This document shows, in pieces, positions 16,781 through 26,089 of a stretch of DNA of 64,000 nt (positions are counted from its first letter, which is position 1; the number at the start of each line of letters is the position of its first letter). The stretch lies in assembly GCA_041875495.1 (NCBI GenBank), contig CP112982.1, positions 868,001-932,000 of the forward strand, in the 5' to 3' direction. Source of the DNA: Halomonas sp. CH40 (GTDB lineage: Bacteria > Pseudomonadota > Gammaproteobacteria > Pseudomonadales > Halomonadaceae). The translations under genes and the position numbers were made by a program. The notes beneath the pieces are model-generated. The model searched no databases. It worked only from the letters and a program-made list of their open reading frames with translations, and was not told the origin of the DNA.

Positions 16781-17299
16781 GTAAGCGTCCCGCCATCTGC
16801 ATCTATTGAAGTCGCCTTGAAGCCTTGATCATGGCGTGGTGTTCACCGCCATCTCGGATCGAATGGAGGCTTCATGTCCCAGATTCCCACCACCTTGAAA
16901 GAAAAGCGTCGCTTCTGGCACTCGCATCTGGAAGCTTGGCGTGACAGCGGGCTTTCAATGGCGGGCTATGCTCGTCAGGCCGGGCTTTCTTCCAAGAACC
17001 TGAGCTACTGGCATGGCAATATCCGGCATGAGTCGTCGCCAGCGGCCACTACCCAGCGGCCTCGGCTGTTATCCGTGTCGGTGGCGGCAACAACAGCGCC
17101 GGACACCTCAGAACCATCGGCCAGCAACAATGCCGGGCTCTGCCTAGTGACCCGCCAAGGCCAGCGCGTCGAGATCGCCACCGACTTCGACCCCGCTACC
17201 TTGCAACGCCTGCTGACGGTGCGATCGCTACTGCAACAACAGCTGACAATGGCGGATATCACGCCTTTGCCGCAATCCTGCTGATCGCCATACGCTTAC
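16781..17299 (+). mobile_element. IS66-family derivative carrying only tnpA
   Basis: The left end begins GTAAGCGT at 16781 and the right end finishes ACGCTTAC at 17299. The two terminal inverted repeats match perfectly over 8 bp and in about 15 of the first 22 positions, as in IS66 elements. Only the accessory gene tnpA lies between; tnpB and the DDE transposase tnpC are gone, leaving 519 bp. The flanking 8-mers differ (GTCAAACC on the left, CGATCATC on the right), so there is no target duplication, and the helicase gene stops at the left edge. This suggests deletion or recombination rather than simple insertion. Confidence 0.82.
16874..17284 (+). CDS. tnpA: IS66 accessory protein TnpA
   Basis: This is a 136-residue protein with the IS66 TnpA pattern: FWHSHLEAWRDSGLSMAGYARQAGLSSKNLSYWHG, a helix-turn-helix near the N-terminus, then a Pro/Ala/Ser-rich linker and the short VEIATDFDPATLQRLL tail. 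TnpA is an accessory factor; transposition also needs TnpB and TnpC, which are missing here. The frame itself is intact. Confidence 0.88.
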   Translation: MSQIPTTLKEKRRFWHSHLEAWRDSGLSMAGYARQAGLSSKNLSYWHGNIRHESSPAATTQRPRLLSVSVAATTAPDTSEPSASNNAGLCLVTRQGQRVEIATDFDPATLQRLLTVRSLLQQQLTMADITPLPQSC

Positions 17300-17354
17300 C
17301 GATCATCTCCTCTGAAGTGATCATTTTATATATTTTTGATCGTTCGAGAGTAAA

Positions 17355-17397
17355 TATAATTGCATAAATGATAATTTTAAGTATTTTTTGATAATTT
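17355..17397 (+). promoter_or_regulatory. AT-rich putative promoter/operator of the XRE gene
   Basis: A perfect -10 box TATAAT lies at 17355-17360 with a poor -35. Downstream are two direct repeats TGATAATTT at 17369-17377 and 17389-17397, exactly 20 bp apart, and a related TGATTAATT at 17401. Repeats spaced two helical turns apart before a small HTH gene could be autoregulatory operators. This is inference; the region is simply AT-rich otherwise. Confidence 0.35.
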
Positions 17398-17555
17398 AAA
17401 TGATTAATTGAGGCCTGGAATGATTCGCTACCACCTGAGAGAGCTGATAGCTGATAAGGAATTCAATGAGAGGCGACGGATTACGATAGGAGAGATTTCG
17501 AAAGAAACAGGAATCAACAGAATGACGCTGTCGAAAATCATCAATCATCCAGGCC

Positions 17556-17932
<377 letters not shown>

Positions 17933-18315
17933 TCAACGTGTTGCGTATTCTACGTATTTATACGCCCACGTCAAGTGGCGATTACCAACTTTTGCCTTAT
18001 AGGCGTAATCGTCATAGTGCTGCAACATGATTGATGTTAAAACTGCTTAATATATTTCCGTTTTCGAGCCTGGTATCGCCACGTCAGCGCACTGCCTGGA
18101 TTGTTAAACGGTTGAATAAAGCGGGTACGGTGTACTCACGATAAAGTTGACGGTGTCACCGTGGCTCCTGTTAGGTTATAGCTGTTGGCATGCCTTAGAC
18201 CAATAATTGCAATTGAGCATGTCACAGATTCGGGCGCATATGCGCTTATCCACAATGGCTTGCTATATATGCTGCAATGCAAAACAAGCTATTTGTAATT
18301 TCAGGGAGGTAGTCA
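17933..18315. other. Intergenic region upstream of phaB
   Basis: There are about 380 bp without a gene. It holds the tRNA promoter (leftward) and the phaB promoter (rightward). A candidate extended -10, TGCTATATA, lies at 18261-18269, with no good -35, and a GGGAGG ribosome site just before 18316. No open frame of note and no RNA fold were recognised. Confidence 0.5.
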
Positions 18316-19062
18316 ATGGCCAATCAAGTCCCCGTCGCCTGGGTAACTGGTGGAACCGGTGGTATCGGTTCAGCAATCTGTCGTTCGCTGGCTGATGCTG
18401 GTTATCAGGTGGTTGCTGGGTATCATAATCCCGAGAAAGCCAAAACGTGGTTGGAAGATCAGCAGGCAAACGGTTATCAGAATATCGCGCTTTCCGGCGT
18501 TGATCTTTCTGATTTTGATGCGTGCATTGAAGGCGCTCGCGCTATTGAAGCAGAACACGGTCCTATCAGTGTGCTGGTCAACTGTGCGGGTATTACCCGT
18601 GATGGCACCATGAAAAAGATGTCCCATGAGCAATGGAGCGAGGTAATCGATACCAACCTCAACAGCGTTTTCAACACGTGTCGTGGTGTGATTGAAAGCA
18701 TGTTGGGTGAAGGCTACGGTCGTATTATCAATATTTCGTCGGTGAATGGCCGTAAAGGGCAGTTTGGCCAGGCGAACTATGCCGCAGCAAAAGCAGGCAT
18801 GCACGGTTTGACCATGTCGCTGGCACAGGAAACGGCAACCAAGGGCATTACCGTCAATACCATTTCGCCCGGCTATATCGCGACCGATATGATAATGAAA
18901 ATTCCCGAGAAGGTACGCGAAGCCATTCGTGAGACCATTCCGGTGAAGCGGTACGGTACGCCAGAAGAAATTGGCCGTCTGGTAACCTTCCTGGCTGATA
19001 AGGAATCAGGTTTTATTACCGGCGCCAACATCGATATCAACGGCGGCCAGTTCATGGGTTAA
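18316..19062 (+). CDS. phaB: Acetoacetyl-CoA reductase PhaB
   Basis: This NADPH-dependent short-chain dehydrogenase reduces acetoacetyl-CoA to (R)-3-hydroxybutyryl-CoA, the monomer for polyhydroxybutyrate. It has 248 residues with the cofactor motif TGGTGGIG (11-18), NCAG (89-92) and catalytic S142, Y155 and K159 (YAAAK). The segment RDGTMKKMSHEQWSEVIDTNL is characteristic of PhaB rather than FabG. It stands alone; phaA and phaC are not in this window. A terminator follows. Confidence 0.93.
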   Translation: MANQVPVAWVTGGTGGIGSAICRSLADAGYQVVAGYHNPEKAKTWLEDQQANGYQNIALSGVDLSDFDACIEGARAIEAEHGPISVLVNCAGITRDGTMKKMSHEQWSEVIDTNLNSVFNTCRGVIESMLGEGYGRIINISSVNGRKGQFGQANYAAAKAGMHGLTMSLAQETATKGITVNTISPGYIATDMIMKIPEKVREAIRETIPVKRYGTPEEIGRLVTFLADKESGFITGANIDINGGQFMG

Positions 19063-19124
19063 TCGACAGATTAACCATGACAACGTCAGTTGCCCGGGTA
19101 CTTTGATCGAACCCGGTAACCAAA

Positions 19125-19164
19125 CAGAACGGGAGGCTTTTGCCTCCCGTTCTGCTGTGTTTTT
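19125..19164 (+). terminator. Terminator after phaB
   Basis: There is a perfect 13-bp stem CAGAACGGGAGGC / GCCTCCCGTTCTG with a 4-nt loop (19125-19154), followed by CTGTGTTTTT. It is strong in the phaB direction. Confidence 0.9.
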
Positions 19165-19231
19165 AATGACATTGTTTTTAATGGCATTGTTTGCGTGGCT
19201 ATCTACGGCGTGGGCCGATGCCGGTGTGCCC

Positions 19232-22057
19232 TCAGTGCGGTGGGAGCGGCGACAGACGGCTTAGCAGATCATCAAACTCGTTGATATCAGCCTGCCACAG
19301 CGAGCGCGGCATGGGGCCTAATGCCAGCAAGGAGGAGAGAATGGAAATGAGTTCTTCTTCCTGGCTGCGCTCCTGTTGAAGGCCATCATTCAGGCGCTCT
19401 ACCTGAATGGCCAATCTTAGCGGCTCATCATTTTGCTTGACGCGGCCAAGAGCGAGTAGTGAAAGATGCACACGTAACCGTGCAAGCTCGTCTTTCAGCT
19501 GTTGTGTTTCGGGAGCGCTTGCCGTGGTCTGGCGCCGCAGCTGGTTACGCTTTAGATGCGCAGGTTTAAATTCATCAGGCAAGGGGATATCCAGTACGTC
19601 ATCGGCATTGACGTCGGTGCCAGCCGCTGAGTGTTCAAGCACTGCCTGGTCAGCGTCCAGGTGTGCGTTAACGAGCGGCAGAATGGCCTGCCACTGCTGC
19701 ACCCGAGCGGCTACTTTGAGCCGTTCCAGGCGTTCACGGCGAGCGCGTACAATACCACTCAGGCGCTTTTGCATGCCATCGCTGCGCCTATTGCGGGGAA
19801 GCGGTTCCAGCGCTGCCGCCTCGGCCAGAAAAGCTTCCAGCGTGGTGAGGTCGTCTGCATGGTTGGGCTGCCAGGCATCCATACGCTCAATCAGGGCCTG
19901 CATGTCGTCCAGACGCTGCTGTTGGCGGGAAACCTGCTCGCTTTTCTGGGCGTCTCTTTGGGCAAAAAGCTGGTCGCAGGCTTGGCGGAAGGTTTTCCAC
20001 AGTAGCTGTTCCTGGCCTTTTGGCGCCCTCCCCAGGTTACGCCACTGTTGCTGCAATGTTTTGGCTTGGCGGGTACGTTCGGCAATCGGCGTGTCTTCCT
20101 GCTGGGTGAGCGCTTGAGCCTGCTCTACCAGCGCCTGCTTCTGGTCAGCGATTGCTTGTGCGCGGTCATCAATCAGCGCCTGCAAACGGTGACGCACCTT
20201 ACCGAAGCGGCGGCCGATCTGCTCGGCATTTTCACGGGGAACGGGGGAGTAGTGCCGCCATTGTTGCCGTGCTTTATCGCGAATTTCACGCAATACGTCA
20301 GGGTCGGCATCATCAGCAGGCTGTTCAAGCAAGGCCTCAAGCTGCTCACACATGGCGATACGCGCTTCCAGATTGTTCTGACGTTCCTTTGCAAGCTGTT
20401 CCCGCCAGGGTTTGAGCCGCTCGTGGATGCGGTCTGAGGCGCTACGAAAGCGGGTGGATAGTTCGCGGTTGGCGGCAGCGTCACCGAGTGATTTCCACTC
20501 CTTAACCAGCTGGCGGTGATGTTGATCCAGCGCGGTTTCTGCCATGTGCTGGTCATCGGCGAGCGCTTCGATGCTTTCGCACAACTGTAAGCGTTTGGGA
20601 CCAGCGACAAAGCCACGCCAGTCACGCAGTTCCGCCAGGCGCGCACCAAGATGCTTGAAGCGTGATGCAAGCGGTTTGGCCGAGGCATGTTCAAGGGCGT
20701 CGATACTGGGTTTGATCCGCTGGTGCAAACGGCTGGCACTTTTGAAAGCGCCGCGTTCAAGCAGACTTTCCAGGTTATCGAGTTCTTTATTCAGCGTTTC
20801 CAGTGAGGCTACGTTGGGTGTGTCCTGGTCATGCTTGGGCGTGCGGTTTTCCGCCTGAGTTGCCAGCGCTGCCTTGGCTTCCTGCATCAAGGCCGGAGGA
20901 GGTAGCGTCTCGGGCCAGCGGCAGGCATTGAGGTGCTGGCGCAGGCTGGGCGTCTGGTTGTCTGCCAGCGCCTGTTCCAGTAAGGGGGCGTATGCCTCCC
21001 AGCGTTCCCAGGCATTGATGACCTGTTCATAATGCTTGATGGCATCGGCATGCTGCAGGCGAAGGTCGTCGCTGCTTGGGTAGCTGTCTGCCAGGGTCTG
21101 CCAGCGCTGGGTAAACAGGCGATACTGGGCGCGCAGGCTATCAATATCCTGCCCGTTCAGAGCTTCACTTTGTTGCAATCCTTCGAGACTTTCTTCGAGG
21201 CCTTCCAATAACTGTTCGCGGGTTTCTTCTGCTTCTGCTTGTTGCTGCTCTTGATGAAGCCGCTCGCGTTCTTTGGCATCGTGGTCGTGGAGGATCTTCT
21301 GGCAGGCGAGCAGGGCATCATGATAGCGCTTTTCCTGAGTAGCATCAGGCGCTTTTTCTACCTGCTGCCATTCACGTTCGAGGTGACGTAGTCGACCGCT
21401 GTAAAGTGGCTCCCAGGGGCGTTTGGCCTGCTGTTCCAGAGCGTGGAGAATAGCTTCGCGCTTTTGATGTTGGTTCTTTTCCCATTCAGCGTCTTCTTTT
21501 AGCGCATTAAGCCGATCACGAGCCAGGCGCATGACCTGGCGGTCGCGCTGGGATTCCTTGAGCAGCCGTCTTAAACCCTGCTCGCTGGCAACACGCTCTG
21601 CTGCGCGATGACGGACGGCAACAACGCCATTGTGGCAAGCTTGTTGGATGATATCATCCTCATCCTGTAGCTTCTCGAGTGCGGCAAGGCGCAGGTCGAG
21701 GTTGTCACCGGCATGAGCGACAGCATGCAGGAGCCGAGTGTCAGCGACCTGCTCGAGCTGGTGGTGGCGCTCGCTCAGCTCAATCTGGCCGCGTTCTCCA
21801 CTCAGGCGTTGGGCGGTGGCTTCAAACCAGGCGCTTTCGTCGCTGTGTTGGGCATAGCCTGCCAGCAGGCCGGCAAGGTCATTCAAGGCACATAAAGCGG
21901 CCAGGCGAAGACCTGGGTCAGTGTCTTGTGAAAGTGCCTTGAGCGCCTGTTGATGGTCGGGCTGTGTCGGGTCCAGGCGAGCAAGCGCCTGGCGGCGTAT
22001 CTCTGGGTCGGGGTGTTGCCACCGGGGAGCAAAAAAGCGTCGTAACAGTCCGTGCAT
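19232..22057 (-). CDS. DUF349 repeat protein
   Basis: This is a 941-residue, highly charged, almost entirely alpha-helical protein. The N-terminus contains HEAT-like helical pairs (PEIRRQALARLDP, DPGLRLAALCALNDL). From about residue 200 on there are repeated DUF349 units with the conserved Trp (LEREWQQVEKAPDATQEKRYHDAL, LVKEWKSLGDAAANRELSTRFRSA, RQQWRHYSPVP, LQQQWRNLGRAPKGQEQLLWKTFRQACD). Coiled-coil tendency is strong and no catalytic motif is seen. The family is common near cell-envelope genes in gammaproteobacteria but has no settled function. It diverges from minC. Confidence 0.88.
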   Translation of the reverse strand: MHGLLRRFFAPRWQHPDPEIRRQALARLDPTQPDHQQALKALSQDTDPGLRLAALCALNDLAGLLAGYAQHSDESAWFEATAQRLSGERGQIELSERHHQLEQVADTRLLHAVAHAGDNLDLRLAALEKLQDEDDIIQQACHNGVVAVRHRAAERVASEQGLRRLLKESQRDRQVMRLARDRLNALKEDAEWEKNQHQKREAILHALEQQAKRPWEPLYSGRLRHLEREWQQVEKAPDATQEKRYHDALLACQKILHDHDAKERERLHQEQQQAEAEETREQLLEGLEESLEGLQQSEALNGQDIDSLRAQYRLFTQRWQTLADSYPSSDDLRLQHADAIKHYEQVINAWERWEAYAPLLEQALADNQTPSLRQHLNACRWPETLPPPALMQEAKAALATQAENRTPKHDQDTPNVASLETLNKELDNLESLLERGAFKSASRLHQRIKPSIDALEHASAKPLASRFKHLGARLAELRDWRGFVAGPKRLQLCESIEALADDQHMAETALDQHHRQLVKEWKSLGDAAANRELSTRFRSASDRIHERLKPWREQLAKERQNNLEARIAMCEQLEALLEQPADDADPDVLREIRDKARQQWRHYSPVPRENAEQIGRRFGKVRHRLQALIDDRAQAIADQKQALVEQAQALTQQEDTPIAERTRQAKTLQQQWRNLGRAPKGQEQLLWKTFRQACDQLFAQRDAQKSEQVSRQQQRLDDMQALIERMDAWQPNHADDLTTLEAFLAEAAALEPLPRNRRSDGMQKRLSGIVRARRERLERLKVAARVQQWQAILPLVNAHLDADQAVLEHSAAGTDVNADDVLDIPLPDEFKPAHLKRNQLRRQTTASAPETQQLKDELARLRVHLSLLALGRVKQNDEPLRLAIQVERLNDGLQQERSQEEELISILSSLLALGPMPRSLWQADINEFDDLLSRLSPLPPH

Positions 22058-22267
22058 GGATCATCCTGAGTCGAGTGCCTAGCGTTAAAAAAGTTTAGCG
22101 CAAGCGTTTGGCGGTTGCAGTCGCCTGCACTGTCGCTTAGCTTTGTCTATTATATAGACGGGGCTTGTGAAGATGTGCCACCGTCAGGGTGTTTTCTACT
22201 ATTCACTACATTCTATCTATTTTACCTGATCCAGGTGCGAATCTGGTCAAGTTACGGAGTTTTGGCC

Positions 22268-23056
22268 ATGAGCCTTAAAGCGGATACGGCCGACGTGGCC
22301 TTTACTTTTAAAGGCGGCATGCTACCCATGACTGTCATGGAGTTGAGCAGCGCCGATCCCGAGCTGATTCGCCAGCAACTTCAGGGCAAGCTGGCTCAGT
22401 CACCCGCTTTTTTCCAGCATACACCTGTTGTGCTTAGCGTGGAAAAGTTGGGTGCCCCCAATTTGGCATTGGAGCGTATCTGCGCCGTGTGCCGCGAACA
22501 TAAATTGCTGCCGGTGGCCGTGCGTGGCGGCACAGATCCTGTCCGTCAGTCAGCCTGGGCGCTGGGGCTTGGCTGGTTTGCACCGGTTGAGGGTGAGCGC
22601 GCTCGACGTCTGGCAAGCGTGGAGGTAGAGGCAGCGGTGGGTTCGTCAGTAACTGACCGTTCAGCGTCGAAAAGCCAAACCGCCAAACAGTCACAGGATG
22701 TAGCGCAAGACCCCGTTGCAGAACAGGCCACTACGCGGCTTTATCGCGGCACGGTGCGTTCAGGCCAGCAGGTAAGTGCCGCCGATGGTGATCTGATCGT
22801 GATTGGGGCCGTCAATGCAGGGGCTGAGGTGTTGGCAGGCGGCAGTATCCATATCTATGGCCCGCTGCGGGGGCGAGCGCTGGCGGGGATTCACGGTAAT
22901 TTGTCTGCTGGCATCTATTGCCGCGAGCTTAAGGCGGAGTTGCTTTCGGTAGCGGGTAATTACAAACGTCTGGAAGACGTTGATTCACGTTTGTTGGGTG
23001 GGCCTGCTCAGGTTCATTACAGCAGCGAGCAGCTTGAAATCAAGCCTCTTATCTAA
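22268..23056 (+). CDS. minC: Septum-site determining protein MinC
   Basis: MinC inhibits FtsZ polymerisation and is recruited to the membrane by MinD, blocking polar division. It has 262 residues from ATG 22268 (ACGGAG site); the upstream in-frame extension is non-conserved. The N-terminal MinC_N domain spans about 1-100, followed by an Ala/Ser/Gln-rich linker (about 115-155). The beta-helical C-domain carries RSGQQVSAADGDLIVIGAVNAGAEVLAGGSIHIYGPLRGRA. minD starts ~385 nt later, a longer gap than in E. coli. Confidence 0.96.
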   Translation: MSLKADTADVAFTFKGGMLPMTVMELSSADPELIRQQLQGKLAQSPAFFQHTPVVLSVEKLGAPNLALERICAVCREHKLLPVAVRGGTDPVRQSAWALGLGWFAPVEGERARRLASVEVEAAVGSSVTDRSASKSQTAKQSQDVAQDPVAEQATTRLYRGTVRSGQQVSAADGDLIVIGAVNAGAEVLAGGSIHIYGPLRGRALAGIHGNLSAGIYCRELKAELLSVAGNYKRLEDVDSRLLGGPAQVHYSSEQLEIKPLI

Positions 23057-23440
23057 GCGCTAGTAAAACACTGCCCATACCCAACGGTACGTTAGTTTGG
23101 GAGCATGTAAACAGCCCCCAGCGGGTTCTGAGGAACTTAATTACATACACCCAGTCGGTATGCAGCACTGTCGTGCGTTTTATTGGCTATTATGTGTTTT
23201 GATTGTTGTATGTTTTTTGACCGTCGTGAGTGTTTTGAAGCATGTTTTGCCATATTCAGCCGGGGGGCTATAACGTAACATAGAGGCAATCTTCAGGGCT
23301 CTGACGCTGCGGTTTATATGTGTTCATCAGCGCGCGGCGGAGAGGAAGACAGTTAAAGTATTACCGAGCCGTTCATGGGCGCAAATGATGGAATAGCGTC
23401 AGTGCGCCAACGGCACACGATATTAAAAAGGATGGGTATC
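23057..23440. other. Long minC-minD spacer
   Basis: There are about 384 bp with no convincing gene or terminator. It is somewhat AT-richer than its surroundings, with T-rich tracts around 23185-23220. It probably carries a separate minDE promoter, but no clear -35/-10 pair was found. Confidence 0.4.
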
Positions 23441-24262
23441 TTGGCCAAAGTCATTGTAGTCACTTCAGGTAAGGGCGGCGTAGGCAAAACGACCAGTGCA
23501 GCTTCCATTTCGACAGGCCTTGCGATGCGTGGTCAGAAAACCGTGGTCATCGATTTTGATGTTGGGCTGCGTAATCTGGATTTGATCATGGGCTGCGAGC
23601 GTCGTGTTGTCTATGACCTGGTGAATGTCATTCAAGGGGAGGCGGGCCTTAATCAGGCGCTGATCCGTGATAAGCGTGTTGAAAACCTGTTTATTCTCCC
23701 GGCCTCGCAAACCCGGGATAAAGAAGCATTAACCCAGGAAGGCGTTAAGGATATACTGGAAAAACTCAAGGAGGAATTTGATTTTATTATCTGTGATTCC
23801 CCGGCGGGGATCGAACGTGGCGCCCAGCTGGCGATGTATTTTGCCGATGAAGCCGTGGTGGTGACCAACCCGGAAGTGTCTTCGGTACGTGACTCTGACC
23901 GCATTCTTGGTCTGCTGGCTTCGAAAACCCAGCGCGCCGAACAGGCCAGCGACCCGGTTCGCGAGCATCTGTTGATTACCCGTTATAATCCGGATCGTGT
24001 GACCAGTGGCGATATGCTGACCCTGGAAGATATCCGCGAAATCCTGGCGATTGAGCTCGTGGGGCTGGTTCCCGAGTCCGAAGCGGTTCTCAGGGCATCC
24101 AATCAGGGTGTGCCGGTTATTCATGAAAGTGCCAGCGATGCGGGTATGGCATATCTCGATACAGTGTCACGCCTGCTTGGTGAAGACGTACCCTTACGTT
24201 TCCATCAGGCTAGCAAGAAAGGCTTGCTGACACGCATGTTCGGGGGAGGGACTCGTCGATGA
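23441..24262 (+). CDS. minD: Septum-site determining ATPase MinD
   Basis: This membrane-binding ATPase oscillates with MinE and activates MinC. I chose the TTG at 23441 (273 residues, product [17 protein letters not shown]) because AAGGA sits 8 nt upstream and the product then aligns with family starts. The ATG at 23432 directly abuts that ribosome site. The deviant Walker A GKGGVGKT is followed by [15 protein letters not shown] and [14 protein letters not shown]. An amphipathic membrane-targeting helix ends the protein ([12 protein letters not shown]). The stop overlaps minE as ATGA. Confidence 0.95.
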   Translation: MAKVIVVTSGKGGVGKTTSAASISTGLAMRGQKTVVIDFDVGLRNLDLIMGCERRVVYDLVNVIQGEAGLNQALIRDKRVENLFILPASQTRDKEALTQEGVKDILEKLKEEFDFIICDSPAGIERGAQLAMYFADEAVVVTNPEVSSVRDSDRILGLLASKTQRAEQASDPVREHLLITRYNPDRVTSGDMLTLEDIREILAIELVGLVPESEAVLRASNQGVPVIHESASDAGMAYLDTVSRLLGEDVPLRFHQASKKGLLTRMFGGGTRR

Positions 24263-24510
24263 AACTTATGGAATTTCTGAAACGCGAGCGTAAGAAATCT
24301 GCTTCAGTGGCTAAAGAGCGCTTGCAGATCATCGTGGCGCATCAGCGCAGCCAGCGTGGCCAGCCAGATTATATGCCCATGCTGGAAAAGGAGCTGGTTG
24401 AAGTGATTCGCCGCTATGTCCAGATTGACGATGATGCTGTCCAGATTAGCCTGGACAGCGAAGATAACTGTTCAGTGCTTGAACTGAACGTTACGCTGCC
24501 TAAGTCATAA
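24259..24510 (+). CDS. minE: MinE topological specificity factor
   Basis: MinE stimulates MinD ATPase and displaces MinC at midcell. It has 83 residues. The anti-MinCD helix region [13 protein letters not shown] (about 22-34) and the dimerisation beta-sheet part ([21 protein letters not shown]) are clear. It is translationally coupled to minD. Confidence 0.97.
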   Translation: MKLMEFLKRERKKSASVAKERLQIIVAHQRSQRGQPDYMPMLEKELVEVIRRYVQIDDDAVQISLDSEDNCSVLELNVTLPKS

Positions 24511-24569
24511 ACAATTCAGATAGATAATTCACAATAACGATTCACGATCGACGCGGAGTATGGTTTTTC

Positions 24570-26066
24570 ATGGCGCCTAACCAGACGGTTCCCAGCAGTT
24601 TTCTCTGGCATGACTATGAAACCTTCGGCGCAGATACCCGGCGTGATCGACCGGCTCAGTTTGCCGCCATCCGCACGGATGGTGCGCTAAATGAAATTGG
24701 CGAGCCGATAGAGCTTTACTGCAAACCGGCGGATGATTACCTTCCCCACCCGACCGCTTGCCTGATTACCGGTATTACGCCGCAAAAAGCCCAGCGACGT
24801 GGTTTGCCTGAAGCCGAGTTTGCCAGTGAAGTATTAGGCTGCATGAGTGTGCCAGGCACCTGTGTGGTGGGGTATAACAGCCTGCGCTTTGATGATGAAA
24901 TCTCACGTCATCTGTTTTATCGCAACCTGCTCGACCCTTATGCCCGAGAATGGCAGAACGGTAACTCCCGCTGGGATCTTATTGATGTGGTGCGGGCATT
25001 CTATGCGCTGCGCCCGGCGGGTATTGAGTGGCCACTGCGGGAGGATGGCGCGCCAAGTTTTAAGCTTGAAGACCTGACGGCGGCCAATGGCATAGAACAT
25101 GCCGGCGCCCATGATGCTCTGGCCGATGTGCGGGCGACAATCGCCCTGGCAAGAAAGCTGCGCGAATGCAATGCCAAGCTGTTTGATTACTTGCTGGGTT
25201 TACGTGGCAAGCGGGCGGTGAGCAAACTTCTGGATATCCCCCATGCCAAGCCTCTGGTGCATATCTCCCGGCGTTACCCGGCCAGCCGCGCCTGTAGTGC
25301 TCTGGTAATGCCGCTGGCTGAGCATCCCACCAACCCCAACGGGGTGATTGTGTATGACCTGAGCGTTGACCCAGGCGAGCTGTTGAATCTGTCAGCTGAG
25401 CAGGTGCGCGAGCGAGTGTTTGTCAGCCAGCAGGATCTGGCCGAAGGAGAGACGCGCATTCCGCTCAAGGTTATTCATATCAACCGTTGCCCGGTGGTGT
25501 TCCCGGCGGGGGCGCTGAAGGATGTGGAAGGGCCGCATCAGGGTGAATATGGCACCCTTGTCAAGCGGCTGGGGCTGGATGTTGATGCCTGCCGCCAGCA
25601 TTGGAAAACGCTTAATGCACAAAAGACGCAGGTGGCCAGCAAGGTCGCTGAGGTATTTCGGCAGACGTTTGCCGATGAGCCCCATGATCCGGATCTGATG
25701 CTGTATAGCGGCGCTTTCTTTTCTGCCGTAGATCGCCAGGCGATGGAGCGTGTTCGCAGTTTGTCTCCCTGGGATCTGGTGGGCCAGCGGTTTGCCTTTC
25801 AGGATCCGCGTCTGGAAGAAATGCTGTTTCGCTATCGGGCCCGCAGCTATCCGCATACCCTGGAAGGTGAGGAGCTGGCCCAATGGGAGGCATTTCGCTG
25901 GTCACGCCTGAATGATCCGGCGCTGGCAGGGTTCACCCTGAAAGACTTTGCCCGTGAAATCGAGCGCTATAATCAACAGTCATTGGACGACCATCAGCGC
26001 CAGATTCTTGAAGAAGTGGTGATGTATGTGGAATCCATCCTGCCCGCCCAGGCATTTGATGCCTGA
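24570..26066 (+). CDS. sbcB: Exodeoxyribonuclease I
   Basis: This is a 3'-5' single-strand DNA exonuclease of the DEDDh class used in recombination and mismatch repair. It has 498 residues. Exo motifs are WHDYETFG (D15, E17), GYNSLRFDDE and HDALADVRATI. The SH3-like and C-terminal extensions typical of ExoI follow. The start has CGGAG upstream. A large hairpin spans the stop codon. Confidence 0.96.
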   Translation: MAPNQTVPSSFLWHDYETFGADTRRDRPAQFAAIRTDGALNEIGEPIELYCKPADDYLPHPTACLITGITPQKAQRRGLPEAEFASEVLGCMSVPGTCVVGYNSLRFDDEISRHLFYRNLLDPYAREWQNGNSRWDLIDVVRAFYALRPAGIEWPLREDGAPSFKLEDLTAANGIEHAGAHDALADVRATIALARKLRECNAKLFDYLLGLRGKRAVSKLLDIPHAKPLVHISRRYPASRACSALVMPLAEHPTNPNGVIVYDLSVDPGELLNLSAEQVRERVFVSQQDLAEGETRIPLKVIHINRCPVVFPAGALKDVEGPHQGEYGTLVKRLGLDVDACRQHWKTLNAQKTQVASKVAEVFRQTFADEPHDPDLMLYSGAFFSAVDRQAMERVRSLSPWDLVGQRFAFQDPRLEEMLFRYRARSYPHTLEGEELAQWEAFRWSRLNDPALAGFTLKDFAREIERYNQQSLDDHQRQILEEVVMYVESILPAQAFDA

Positions 26067-26073
26067 GCGGGCA
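26041..26073. terminator. Hairpin across the sbcB stop, between convergent genes
   Basis: The sequence folds as TGCCCGC...CAGGCA, a short loop, then TGCCTG...GCGGGCA (one mismatched pair). It lies between the convergent sbcB and protease genes. No T-run follows, so it is a weak or factor-assisted terminator candidate. Confidence 0.5.
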
Positions 26074-26089
26074 AGGTGGCCATCAAGGG

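Noticed and set aside
20173..20760. A 195-codon frame on the same strand as, but out of register with, the DUF349 gene
   Set aside because: The DUF349 frame is continuous and conserved through this region; the alternative is low-complexity shadow.
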